From a virus, in the IMG/VR virus record IMGVR_UViG_3300042876_000129, positions 1 through 24,717 of that record: DNA of 24,717 bases; one strand, given 5' to 3'. Shown here in pieces: positions 15,597 through 23,940 of this stretch (the first letter of the stretch is position 1; the number at the start of each line of letters is the position of its first letter). Position numbers and translations under genes: made by a program. The notes under the pieces were generated by a model. It saw only the letters and a list, made by a program, of their open reading frames with translations. It did not search any database and was not told where the DNA came from.

Positions 15597-17731
15597 TGGC
15601 ACTCGCAAAAAGGTTATACATGGATTTCGATGACGACCTCGGAGTGACTTGGACGGTTGAGATATGGAATGAAGGATTTGCGGGTACGGCTGCTGAAATG
15701 CCTCAGATGGGCGGTAACCCATTTACTACCCGGTGGGGCGGTCAGGGTTGGAAAAATATCATTGGAAGTGAAACCACTTTAGAACTATTGGGCGATGATG
15801 ATCTAACCTGGATCGATCAGTCCAACGGTAGAAACATCAAAGTAATCATTAAGCGCGCCGGTCTGCAATGGTGGACGGGTTTTGCTTTGCCGGATCAGTT
15901 CGTTGATTCATTAGGTGATTGGCCGCGCTATTTCACCTTAACCGCTTCGGATCAATTAGGCATCATGGACCAGGTCGATTATGTCGATGGTAGTGATCTG
16001 CCTTATGAAACATGGGACGACGCAATCAACATTATTGCTAAATGTTTGGCATTGTCCGGGTTGCCACAAATCATCCTTTGTGCCGTCAACCTGTGGGAAG
16101 ATTCGATGACGATGAATTTTCAGGATGATCCATTGAAGCAAACCCTGCTTCGACAGGATCGGGTCGTAGACGATGATCTGGTTCCGGGCACTTGCTATTC
16201 TATCGTCGATAAGATACTCAAGAGTTTTCAAGCCCGGTTATTTCAATCTGCTGGTAAATGGATGATTATCCGTGTGCCGGAATACGTAGACGATCCATTG
16301 AATTACCGGACGTTTGCAAGCGATGGCACGGTCAATAGCGAAAGCCATTTCCATGCTGCGGATATCATTAAAGTAACCGATACCACGACCTTTGTTTTAT
16401 TGGCAGATGGATCACTCAAAACCGCACAACCGTATAAATCCGTAACGATCAATCAGGATTTCGATAAGCGCGAAAGTATTTTCCGGGGTTGGAAGTTTCC
16501 AGAAAACGAATTTCTTACAGATACCACTTTTCGCCATTGGGTTCCAAACGGTACGGACTGGGCGAAATATCAGGCCGGGGATGATTTCGGTGTGATCGCT
16601 CAAACCCTGACCGCTTTCGATGATACAAAGTACATTATGACGGAGGCCGTCCCGGTCGAACAAAGTACCGATCAATGGAAACTAATCGTTAAGTGGGGGC
16701 ATTTCACTGGGGGCGGTTCGATTACCGTCCGGGTGGTACTGCATGGGGTAAGTGCTAAATATTGGTACTTGAATCCCGGCGCTCCCGGCATTGTGCCACA
16801 ATGGAATGATTCAGGTACTTTGTATTCGGTTAGTTCAAAATTACCATGCCCTGAAGCGACCTTAGAAAGTCCGGGTGAATCTGAGCTTGTTATGGCAGCT
16901 ACGCCCGAGGCTGGCGACATTTATGTACTATTCTATTGCCCTTACTTACCCGCACCGGCTGACCATAACCATTTTTTTATTTCAGAAGTTAAACTCCAAA
17001 TTGTTCCGGGCATTTCCACACCATACGAAGAGAGTAAACAGACAGTCATCCAGATTGACGAAAACAATACTTTGTCGCTCGATGATTACCGGGTTGATTT
17101 TTCCGAGATTGTTGAGGCAAATAATAACTTTTCCGTTTATCGTGGTGTGATAAAGGTCGGAACCGCTCCGGCTGATCTTTGGTGGAAATCCGGGGTCGGA
17201 ACGAAGCGAACCCTTGCGGAATGGTTACAACAGTGGACGGATGCCACGACGAGCTATTATATTTTTGACGGGTCGATCTTTGGCGCTACGGATTACCACA
17301 TAGCAATCCAATTAACCGAAGCCGATGATTTAGTTTTCTTATGGGAGGATGTTGAGTTTAACGCCAGAGAATGTCTTTGGACGGGTACGGCAATCCAATT
17401 AAAGGGCGTTCTGTTGGACGGTGAAACGTCATCCGGTGAAACGTCGCGTACTTCGATTAGTTCAATAACTGGGCCGTCAACAGTTGTTCCACCTTCACAA
17501 ACGGTAAATTATCATACTGATTCGGTTGCCATTGATTCAGGGCCGCAAACGGTCACCTATGCCACACCATATTCAGCAGAAGATGAAATCGTGCTAATGA
17601 AACCTATTGCAGGCATTACAGCCGATGGAGAAACGATGTGGGCAATTCCAACGGCTGAAGATGAAAACGGCTTCACGATTAGTTTTGAAGTGGCCGTAAC
17701 CGTATATTATTCAGTAATTATCAAACGATGA
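15596..17731 (+). CDS. Baseplate / tail-tip protein
   Basis: A 711-residue protein directly after the tape measure, where distal-tail and hub proteins are encoded. The N-terminal 90 residues (LYMDFDDDLGVTWTVEIWNEGF, then GSETTLELLGDDDLTWIDQ) look like the tail-anchoring domain seen in tail-tip proteins of Bacteroidota phages. The middle (about 300-480) is beta-rich with many Trp/Tyr, resembling a carbohydrate-binding sandwich. The last 80 residues look Ig-like (SQTVNYHTDSVAID onward). No enzymatic motif was recognised. The TAATG overlap with the tape measure and the ATGA overlap with the fibre show tight coupling. Baseplate hub is the likely role; I am not sure of the exact family. Confidence 0.65.
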   Translation: MALAKRLYMDFDDDLGVTWTVEIWNEGFAGTAAEMPQMGGNPFTTRWGGQGWKNIIGSETTLELLGDDDLTWIDQSNGRNIKVIIKRAGLQWWTGFALPDQFVDSLGDWPRYFTLTASDQLGIMDQVDYVDGSDLPYETWDDAINIIAKCLALSGLPQIILCAVNLWEDSMTMNFQDDPLKQTLLRQDRVVDDDLVPGTCYSIVDKILKSFQARLFQSAGKWMIIRVPEYVDDPLNYRTFASDGTVNSESHFHAADIIKVTDTTTFVLLADGSLKTAQPYKSVTINQDFDKRESIFRGWKFPENEFLTDTTFRHWVPNGTDWAKYQAGDDFGVIAQTLTAFDDTKYIMTEAVPVEQSTDQWKLIVKWGHFTGGGSITVRVVLHGVSAKYWYLNPGAPGIVPQWNDSGTLYSVSSKLPCPEATLESPGESELVMAATPEAGDIYVLFYCPYLPAPADHNHFFISEVKLQIVPGISTPYEESKQTVIQIDENNTLSLDDYRVDFSEIVEANNNFSVYRGVIKVGTAPADLWWKSGVGTKRTLAEWLQQWTDATTSYYIFDGSIFGATDYHIAIQLTEADDLVFLWEDVEFNARECLWTGTAIQLKGVLLDGETSSGETSRTSISSITGPSTVVPPSQTVNYHTDSVAIDSGPQTVTYATPYSAEDEIVLMKPIAGITADGETMWAIPTAEDENGFTISFEVAVTVYYSVIIKR

Positions 17732-20700
17732 AAAAAATATTTGTCCTTTTATTTTTGATTGGTTCGGTTGCTTTCGGCCAAACCCCACTCACCACAACCC
17801 GCCTAACCACCGACACGGTACGGATGCGGAAGCTAACTCAGTTACCTACTCATCCACCGACCGGGTTTAAGATGACGGATTGGATCAATGACTTATGGCT
17901 AACCGATTCGGTTACACACCGGAAAGTCCTAACCGATGTGATTACAACGGCCATGAAAGAGCCGACCGGATTTCTTAACAATACCACTTCGCACCTATCT
18001 TTCACGAACCATAACCGGACGCTGATTATTACCGGATCCGCTTATACCACTTATTACCGGGGCACTCCGACCGTACATAGTGGCGACACGATCCAGATAG
18101 CCAATACGACCGGGCTACACTATATCTATTATAACTCAGCCGGAACGCTTGTGGAAACAACGGTATTCCCCGGTTTCGATCAGGTTTTGGTTGCTCACGT
18201 CTATTGGAACGCTTCGACCGGGAAAGGCCTATTAAATTGGGAACGACACGGGATCGCGATGGATTGGGCTACTCATATGTACCTCCATCATACTGTTGGC
18301 AGCCGGTATGAAAGCGGTTTCGGGGCGACCTTTGGCAACACGACTTTTTCCATTGATGGAGGCGATTGGCACGATGAAGATATTGAACATTTGGTTGCTG
18401 CCGGCACGACCGCTACGATCCTATACAAGAACGGTGCTGCTTCGTACCAATGGGACACGCTCCAGACGAACTATATGAAGATGAACGGGGCAAATATCCG
18501 GTATAACAACGGTACGGCTTTGGCCGATGTGGGTGCGAATGCTTATGTGGCATACTGGATTTTTGTCACTTCGGATAGTACCATGCCGTATGTTAGTTTG
18601 ATGGGTCAGCGAACCGATGTCACGATAGCCGATGCGAGGCTAAATAATACCTATGAATCCCTTTCGTTAGGCACATTGCCCTACGTTGAAATGAAACTCT
18701 TATATCGCATCCTATTGCGTAATGATGCCACGCCGTATGAAGAGGTGAAAGATTACCGGGCAACCGGGGCTGTCGGTAGTTCGACTTACATTGCCACGCT
18801 TCACAGCGGGTTAAGCGGCCTAACCGCTGATGACCATCCGAATTACGCCTACTTACCGGGCCGTGCAACCAATCAGACCTATAACGGAACGAACGTAGCA
18901 AATGGCGACCTGACCGTTCAAGGAACGGCTGATACGACACGGGCGACCAGCTACGTTAATTTACAGCCGTACGGGGGCGGGGTGAATATCGGCACACAGA
19001 CCGGGGTGACCGGGTACACCTTGAACAATGCGGGTTTTTACAACTCCGCTACGACCGTCAATCAATCGACCTATCCAACCATCAACGCCTCGCAAACCGC
19101 CGCTACCTTACAGGACGGATCGGCCTATGTAGGTACCGATTTAACCATGTCAACCACCTATATTGCAGTTAAATTTACCGCTTCTGGCGCGCATACGATG
19201 GGTGATTTTACAATCAGGTTAAAAGAATCTGCCAACATTACCAATTTTACAGCAACACTCACAGGTTATATTTATTCGAATAATGCAGGAGTACCAGGAA
19301 CCTTGTTGGCAACAGGTGATGGTATTAGATTTGGAGCAATTACAACGTCCTATCAAACATTATCAGTAGGCACGGTTTATACTATGACAGCGGCGACAGA
19401 TTATTGGCTTGTACTAAAAAAGTCAGCAGCAACAGTTGGAGGAGATATAATTTTAAATAGTGATGTTTCCGCTGATATGGGTGCAACATCAAACGATGGG
19501 ACAACGTGGACAAAAACAACGGGTCGAATGAGATATGCGGTTAGGGGATTAACTGGTAATGGATCAGTTAATTTTTCAACCAATAATTATGCAAGTTATA
19601 ACTCAAGCGTTACGGGTATTGCTCTTTATGGATTATCAACCAATAACATAGCCATACAAGGCGCATCGACACATAACACGGCAGGTTATTTCAGTTCCGC
19701 CAACGGTATTGGAATTTCATCAGTAAGTACTAATAATACAGGTGGAGAATTTACATCAACTACGAGTACTGGAGGATTGTTTACCTCAACTTCTGGAATA
19801 TCTGGACGTTTCGACATTAATCCCACATCAACAAATACCACCGCAGAAATTTTACGATTGCGCCGTTTAACTTCCGGCACCGCAGCGGACAACATCGGCG
19901 GTGGTATGGATTGGTACATTGAGGACGCGGCCGGAACAGCCGAATTATCTGCGCGTATGGCAACTGTCCTCACCACAGCAACCAACGGCGCTGAAACCAG
20001 TGCGATGACTTGGTGGACAAGAACAGGCGGGTCGGCCATTGCTGAGAACATGAGATTAGACGGTAACGGATCACTTGGATTAGGCGTAACTCCGACCGCC
20101 ACATTGCATTTAAAGGCCGGGTCTGCCACTATCGCACCGATCAAGTTAACCACGGGAACACCACTTGCCACCACCGAAGCCGGAGCAATCGAATTTGATA
20201 ATTCGCATTTATGGTTTACCGTGGCGAACGGAGGCGCACGGTTTCAACTCGATCAACAGGCCAACGGAACAACTGGTTATATCCCTAAATTTACCGGAAC
20301 GAATACTATCGGCAACTCCATTATCAAAGAAGTTGGCGCGGCGTTAACATTCGATCAGGGAGCAAACCGGACGCTCAATGTCGGCCAGAACACCACAGCG
20401 GCGGGCGATGGATTCGGATTGACCGTTAAGGCTGGCGATGCGAACCTGACCGGAGCGAAAGGTGGCGATTCTAAATTCACAGCCGGGGAAGGAACGGTAT
20501 CGCCGGGTCATGTGTTTGCTTTTGGCGGTATAGCCGGGGCAACGATAGGCAATGTGTATTTAGGTCATAACGGAACGGCTTATGTCGGCAAGGCTTATGC
20601 GGTCGTACCATCTGATGCGGACAGTTCGAACCAACTCGCTCCGACAGCGTGGGTGAGGAAGAATTTTGGCGACAATCGGGATTTCCATTTGCCGACCGAC

Positions 20701-21684
20701 AGTTCGATCTGGTTCGGGGCAAACGACCGGATTTATCGTGCTGCTGGTGAATTGAACATCCATTTAAACGATGGAGCCGGTACGGATAATTTGATCTTTC
20801 GGAATGGGTTGGACGTTTTCGGATATTTCTATCATTCGACCGATGACTGGACTTTTATGAAGAATATGTATTTTACCAAGAACGTCTATTGTTCCGATTC
20901 GCTCACAACGTCACATTTTAGGCTAAATAATGACGGGGCACTTGGTAAGGTTTTAACCTCCGATGCGAACGGAAACGGGAATTGGGCAACGCCGTCAATC
21001 GCAAATCTGTATTTAGGTGCTTCTGACACATACGCCGGGGTCGGTGCAATGACCCATAAATCAGGAGATAATTATAGTGTGGCGATTGGAGGTAATGCTT
21101 TGCACACAAATACAACGGCTGATTTTGACGTGGCAATAGGATATGGAGCACTCGAAAATTCAACACAGGGTGGAAATACGGCAACCGGAACAAGTGCCGG
21201 AAATGGTATTGGAACTGGAATAGAAAACACTTTCATTGGACGGGGTGCTGGCATGACTGGAACATCACAAGTTGATGGCGTCAGCGGTTCAACCGCAATA
21301 GGATCATTTTCGTTTACAACCAAATCAAACCAAATATCATTCGGTTCTACAAGTATTGTAGAAAACGTGTTACATGGCAACATGGTTCACCCAATCAAAC
21401 CCACCGGAACAATTACAGCCGGAACCGGGATTACCGTTGCCATGACGAGCCGAGTAATCGAATACAGCGGTGCGAGCGCTATCGACATCACTGCAAACCC
21501 GCAAATAGCAGACGGCGAAGATGGTCAGATCGTTACGATTGTCGGACTATCAGACACGAATACGCTGAAACTGGATGACGGCAACGGGATCAAACTTAAA
21601 GCGGGTGGTTCAATAACATTAGGGGCCGGCATGACTGTGACAGTAGTATATGTATTATCTTTAGATATTTGGACGGAAATATAA
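17728..21684 (+). CDS. Tail fibre protein with N-terminal signal peptide
   Basis: A 1318-residue fibre, probably trimeric, for host recognition. Residues 1-18 (MKKIFVLLFLIGSVAFGQ) form a perfect Sec signal of the Bacteroidota type, ending before Gln. Near 358-378, HSGLSGLTADDHPNYAYLPG is a motif common in tail fibres. At about 470-610 there is a beta-sandwich resembling choice-of-anchor domains (SNNAGVPGTLLATG, then YWLVLKKS), followed to about 700 by GGEF/GGLF-type short repeats. TPTATLHLKAGS near 790 is typical of Bacteroidota phage fibres. At about 1090-1217 there are YadA-head-like repeats (SVAIGGNAL, DVAIGYGAL, STAIGSFSF). No intramolecular chaperone such as S74 was seen at the end. Two AT-rich blocks suggest domain exchange. 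Confidence 0.82.
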   Translation: MKKIFVLLFLIGSVAFGQTPLTTTRLTTDTVRMRKLTQLPTHPPTGFKMTDWINDLWLTDSVTHRKVLTDVITTAMKEPTGFLNNTTSHLSFTNHNRTLIITGSAYTTYYRGTPTVHSGDTIQIANTTGLHYIYYNSAGTLVETTVFPGFDQVLVAHVYWNASTGKGLLNWERHGIAMDWATHMYLHHTVGSRYESGFGATFGNTTFSIDGGDWHDEDIEHLVAAGTTATILYKNGAASYQWDTLQTNYMKMNGANIRYNNGTALADVGANAYVAYWIFVTSDSTMPYVSLMGQRTDVTIADARLNNTYESLSLGTLPYVEMKLLYRILLRNDATPYEEVKDYRATGAVGSSTYIATLHSGLSGLTADDHPNYAYLPGRATNQTYNGTNVANGDLTVQGTADTTRATSYVNLQPYGGGVNIGTQTGVTGYTLNNAGFYNSATTVNQSTYPTINASQTAATLQDGSAYVGTDLTMSTTYIAVKFTASGAHTMGDFTIRLKESANITNFTATLTGYIYSNNAGVPGTLLATGDGIRFGAITTSYQTLSVGTVYTMTAATDYWLVLKKSAATVGGDIILNSDVSADMGATSNDGTTWTKTTGRMRYAVRGLTGNGSVNFSTNNYASYNSSVTGIALYGLSTNNIAIQGASTHNTAGYFSSANGIGISSVSTNNTGGEFTSTTSTGGLFTSTSGISGRFDINPTSTNTTAEILRLRRLTSGTAADNIGGGMDWYIEDAAGTAELSARMATVLTTATNGAETSAMTWWTRTGGSAIAENMRLDGNGSLGLGVTPTATLHLKAGSATIAPIKLTTGTPLATTEAGAIEFDNSHLWFTVANGGARFQLDQQANGTTGYIPKFTGTNTIGNSIIKEVGAALTFDQGANRTLNVGQNTTAAGDGFGLTVKAGDANLTGAKGGDSKFTAGEGTVSPGHVFAFGGIAGATIGNVYLGHNGTAYVGKAYAVVPSDADSSNQLAPTAWVRKNFGDNRDFHLPTDSSIWFGANDRIYRAAGELNIHLNDGAGTDNLIFRNGLDVFGYFYHSTDDWTFMKNMYFTKNVYCSDSLTTSHFRLNNDGALGKVLTSDANGNGNWATPSIANLYLGASDTYAGVGAMTHKSGDNYSVAIGGNALHTNTTADFDVAIGYGALENSTQGGNTATGTSAGNGIGTGIENTFIGRGAGMTGTSQVDGVSGSTAIGSFSFTTKSNQISFGSTSIVENVLHGNMVHPIKPTGTITAGTGITVAMTSRVIEYSGASAIDITANPQIADGEDGQIVTIVGLSDTNTLKLDDGNGIKLKAGGSITLGAGMTVTVVYVLSLDIWTEI

Positions 21685-21706
21685 ATTTTATTCCGAACTT
21701 CGGTAA

Positions 21707-22288
21707 ATGAAACGATTGATCTTCATACTGCTAATTTGCGCCGCCTGTTCTAAAGAGGAACCGCAATACTTTACCGTGACCCATCCGAAAGGGATCAGGA
21801 CGTGTAACATGGTTCCGATGCCAAACGGTAGAACCGGACTGAAATACCGGATCAGGTTCACAGAAAGTTGCCTATACCCAGAACTGCCAAACTCGAGCAT
21901 TACGGGCAAGAACGAAAATTCCAGCTGGAACAAACTTGTTTACATCGGGGCGGCCAATCCGCATTACAAAGGCGCAAACTTCGGATGGAGGCACTACCAA
22001 AACAGACTGCAACTCGCTGCCCGGATTTATGACAACGACACCGGGGACGCCTTGAATCATGTCGTATTATGGGAAAACGATATTAACATCAATGTTTGGT
22101 ACGAACTGGAACAACGGAACCTAAACGGTCGCCATCAATGGATTTTTAACGGGCTTATCGTGGCCGAATACGATGAAACCGTACCGAATGACTGGTTATC
22201 GGCTCCGTACTTCGGCGGCGGGGACGGCTTACCGTGGCAGGGAAACGTTCCGAATCAGGACATAACTTTTAACATCCAGATACTATGA
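21707..22288 (+). CDS. Lipoprotein with lectin-like jelly-roll domain
   Basis: A 193-residue predicted lipoprotein: a hydrophobic start MKRLIFILLICAAC followed by SKEEP, with Cys14 as the likely lipid-modified residue. Acidic/Lys residues right after the Cys resemble the Bacteroidota surface-export signal. The mature part is rich in Trp, Tyr and Asn and beta-rich. Segments such as NRLQLAARIYDNDTG, NVWYELEQRNLNGRHQWIFNG and APYFGGGDGLPW recall concanavalin-like folds of polysaccharide lyases and glucan-binding proteins, but I see no certain catalytic residues. It is 22 bases after the fibre and overlaps the next gene by 4 bases. It might change the cell surface or exclude other phages; function is unproven. 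Confidence 0.65.
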   Translation: MKRLIFILLICAACSKEEPQYFTVTHPKGIRTCNMVPMPNGRTGLKYRIRFTESCLYPELPNSSITGKNENSSWNKLVYIGAANPHYKGANFGWRHYQNRLQLAARIYDNDTGDALNHVVLWENDININVWYELEQRNLNGRHQWIFNGLIVAEYDETVPNDWLSAPYFGGGDGLPWQGNVPNQDITFNIQIL

Positions 22289-22692
22289 GCGAAGACGAAC
22301 TGGTAGACGTAAAAAAGTTGCTGACTGCATGCAACCGGGCGCACGAGGCAAACAGGGATAGACAGGATAAAGAACACTTAAAAAAAGTACGGCGGGCAAT
22401 ATGGTTACCCGTTGGTGTCCTGTCTGGCCTATTATTGTTAGTTCTAACTACATTATATGGTATCGGGGTAAGCAATGCCGGAACACTTAAAGCCGTTGAA
22501 TTGCAGACCAAAACACTCGAAACACAGACATTAACCATTGGCGGGGAAATCGAAAGCCGTACACTTTCGGACGCTGAATTGCGTAAAGAGATTCTTAGGC
22601 TCGATGAACAACTTGATACCCGGTTCCAGTGGCTAATCGAAAACGGCAATTTCAAAACAAGAGGCGTAAATCCATTAATCAAAAAGCCATGA
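22285..22692 (+). CDS. Single-TM coiled-coil membrane protein (lysis region)
   Basis: The 135-residue product has a charged cytoplasmic start (residues 1-38, ending with HLKKVRR), one strong membrane helix at about 39-62, and a periplasmic-looking helical part rich in Leu, Glu and Thr (KAVELQTKTLETQTL, then AELRKEILRLDEQLDTRF), probably coiled coil. The positive-inside rule places the C-terminus outside. A spanin-like or XhlA/holin-associated role would fit the neighbours, but no named family is certain. The ATGA overlap links it to the lipoprotein, and the end overlaps the next ATG by 4 bases. Confidence 0.7.
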   Translation: MSEDELVDVKKLLTACNRAHEANRDRQDKEHLKKVRRAIWLPVGVLSGLLLLVLTTLYGIGVSNAGTLKAVELQTKTLETQTLTIGGEIESRTLSDAELRKEILRLDEQLDTRFQWLIENGNFKTRGVNPLIKKP

Positions 22693-22910
22693 CAACTTTT
22701 AAACTCGAGAATAGAAAGAAACCAACTCCGAAGTTTTGGGTACGGGTTGGCAAGGGATTGGTTGCCGCAATGGGAGTGGTAACCGCTTCGGTTGCAATGG
22801 TTCCGCTACCGATCTGGCCTAAATTGGGAATCATTGTCGGGGCAAACGGATTGCTTTACCTCGGAAAATGGCTGACAACTTTGACCGCAGAAGAAGAAAT
22901 AAAGAAATAA
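22689..22910 (+). CDS. Small two-helix membrane protein, holin candidate
   Basis: I chose the ATG at 22689 (73 residues) because it overlaps the previous stop as ATGA; an in-frame ATG at 22629 would extend the product into the previous gene with a basic, unconvincing sequence. The product has a basic start (ENRKKPTPKFWVRV), two hydrophobic segments at about 22-38 and 43-60 separated by a Pro-rich turn (PLPIWPK), and an acidic end. This is the pattern of a class II-like holin or a holin partner. No conserved motif was recognised, so the call rests on topology and the adjacent lysis genes. Confidence 0.65.
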   Translation: MTTFKLENRKKPTPKFWVRVGKGLVAAMGVVTASVAMVPLPIWPKLGIIVGANGLLYLGKWLTTLTAEEEIKK

Positions 22911-22945
22911 TATACTTATAATCATTCACTTAACACTTAAAAATT

Positions 22946-23182
22946 ATGTTTTCAAAAGAAAAAATCTGGACGACAATCAGCTCGATAGTTGGATTCGTCC
23001 TAATGGCATTAGTTGTGTTTGGAGTAATTTCTGCAGACCAAAAAACCGCACTGCACGACTCATGGCAGGCTATCGTTACGGCTATCCCTGGTGGGGATTG
23101 GACGGTAATCGTTGGATTGGTTTTGGTTTTTATCCAACAGATTGTCCTGATCTTTACCAAAGACCCTAAGCCGGGGAAGTAA
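22946..23182 (+). CDS. Two-helix membrane protein, probable holin
   Basis: The 78-residue product has two membrane helices, about residues 10-29 and 52-71, joined by a polar loop with DQKTALHDSWQAI. It ends with the basic tail TKDPKPGK. Size, topology and position one base before the endolysin are typical of phage holins, which make the membrane lesion that releases the endolysin. It is preceded by a 35-base gap without a clear ribosome-binding site. With the two previous membrane proteins there are three candidates for the lysis membrane step; this one is the best holin candidate. Confidence 0.75.
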   Translation: MFSKEKIWTTISSIVGFVLMALVVFGVISADQKTALHDSWQAIVTAIPGGDWTVIVGLVLVFIQQIVLIFTKDPKPGK

Positions 23183-23183
23183 G

Positions 23184-23591
23184 ATGCCATTCAACAAGTC
23201 ATCCGAAGCGAAATTAAAGACCTGCGATAACCGATTGCAGATAATCTGCAACCGCGCTATACAAGTGTCCAAAATCGACTTCGGTATATCCTGTGGGTAT
23301 CGTTCCCCGGAAGATCAGTTGATAGCGTATAATGCCGGAAAATCGAAAATAGACGGCATTACCACTATTGGCAAGCACAACTATTCACCATCGAAAGCGG
23401 TCGATATTTTCGGCTATGTAAACGGCAAAGCGGATTATTCCGTTCCGGTATTAACCTATCTGGCCGGAATATTTCAAGCCGTATCATTCGACATGGGCAT
23501 AGAATTACGATGGGGCGGGAATTGGGATCGTGACGGTGAAATCCTGACCGATCAGGATTTTGACGATCTGCCTCATTTTGAACTGACGTAG
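23184..23591 (+). CDS. Endolysin, M15-type peptidase
   Basis: Cleaves the peptide part of peptidoglycan at the end of infection. The 135-residue product is a single M15 (VanY / L-Ala-D-Glu peptidase-like) domain. GYRSPEDQ at 39-46 matches the substrate-binding segment, KHNYSPSKAVDI at 64-75 carries the metal ligands His65 and Asp74 (H-x8-D spacing, where the family usually has SxHxxGxAxD), and DLPHFEL at 128-134 supplies the third ligand His131. WGGNW at 110-114 is also typical. There is no signal peptide, so it relies on the holin. The start is one base after the holin stop. Confidence 0.93.
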   Translation: MPFNKSSEAKLKTCDNRLQIICNRAIQVSKIDFGISCGYRSPEDQLIAYNAGKSKIDGITTIGKHNYSPSKAVDIFGYVNGKADYSVPVLTYLAGIFQAVSFDMGIELRWGGNWDRDGEILTDQDFDDLPHFELT

Positions 23592-23611
23592 GGTTGTTGT
23601 GGGTGAATGTT

Positions 23612-23644
23612 AGGCCGGGGCGGTGACGTTTCGGCCTTTCTCTG
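23612..23644 (+). terminator. Rho-independent terminator after endolysin
   Basis: AGGCCG (23612-23617) pairs with CGGCCT (23632-23637) around a 14-base loop, followed by the T-rich tail TTCTCT. It lies 21 bases after the endolysin stop and would end the late transcript before the tmRNA unit begins. Its right arm also borders the region where a -33 box for the next promoter would sit. Confidence 0.65.
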
Positions 23645-23649
23645 TAAAA

Positions 23650-23657
23650 TAAATTTG
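23650..23657 (+). promoter_or_regulatory. Bacteroidota-type promoter (-7 box) for tmRNA
   Basis: TAAATTTG is a perfect match to the Bacteroidota -7 consensus TAnnTTTG. Transcription would begin about 5-8 bases downstream, near 23662-23665, at the hairpin that opens the tmRNA acceptor piece. A TTTC at 23629-23632 is the nearest -33-like sequence, weak and slightly close. The match is seen directly; activity is inferred. Confidence 0.6.
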
Positions 23658-23660
23658 GAT

Positions 23661-23752
23661 AAGTTAAATATAGTTTTTAACTTTGGTTCGCGTTCATTGA
23701 TAGTTACAGTAAAGCATTTTGGACACGGGTTCGATTCCCGTCATCTCCACAC
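23661..23752 (+). ncRNA. ssrA: Permuted tmRNA: acceptor piece (3' portion)
   Basis: The 3' portion of a tmRNA, encoded first. It opens with a hairpin AAGTTAAA/TTTAACTT (23661-23668 and 23676-23683). P2 strands follow: ACTTT (23680-23684, an alternative to the opening hairpin), GCGTTC (23690-23695) and GTTAC (23703-23707). Then comes the TTTTGGAC segment found before the T arm in tmRNAs. The T stem ACGGG/CCCGT (23725-23729, 23737-23741) encloses the loop TTCGATT, and the 3' acceptor strand CATCTCC (23742-23748) is followed by A. CCA is not encoded as such (ACACC follows), so it would be added by a nucleotidyltransferase. All unpaired strands find partners in the piece at 23941. There is no tRNA body here, so this is not a tRNA gene. 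Confidence 0.82.
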
Positions 23753-23940
23753 CTTGGCAATGCTATAAAGCTGAAATATCGAAGTGCACATAAGATACTA
23801 GGACGCATTGCCATAAACTTATTGTTCGGTTGAAAGCTAACCCGTCGCGTTAGTACGGTTTACTTCCTGCCCGATTACGAAGGTAGGCATACAATTTACG
23901 GCCTTCTCCGACATCGGATAGTTTTCGGGTGGGAATTTAC
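23753..23940 (+). other. Intervening segment of permuted tmRNA gene
   Basis: 188 bases between the two tmRNA portions. It has no convincing open frame. TGGCAATGC (23755-23763) and GCATTGCCA (23805-23813) form a perfect 9-bp stem just after the acceptor strand. CTAAC/GTTAG encloses a 7-base loop near 23840-23860, and a CCGA/TCGG hairpin lies near 23910-23920. In known permuted tmRNA genes the corresponding segment is cut out by RNases, leaving two RNA pieces; I infer the same here. It is fairly long for such a segment. Confidence 0.6.

Noticed and set aside
19686-20174. Minus-strand open frame of 162 codons inside the fibre gene
   Set aside because: It lies wholly opposite a clear fibre coding sequence, and its composition (Val, Pro and Ala runs) reflects the reverse of the Thr/Gly-rich fibre codons.
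23720-23752. The tmRNA 3' end as a prophage attachment site (att core) in a host tmRNA gene
   Set aside because: An att fragment would need only the 3' end. Here the strands upstream of the T arm pair with the separate 5' piece 200-300 bases downstream, phage-type genes lie on both sides, and a promoter precedes it. It remains the main alternative and should be tested by comparison with the host tmRNA.
23720-23752. A tRNA gene
   Set aside because: A T arm and 3' acceptor strand are present, but no anticodon arm, D arm or 5' acceptor strand lies upstream at the right distance.
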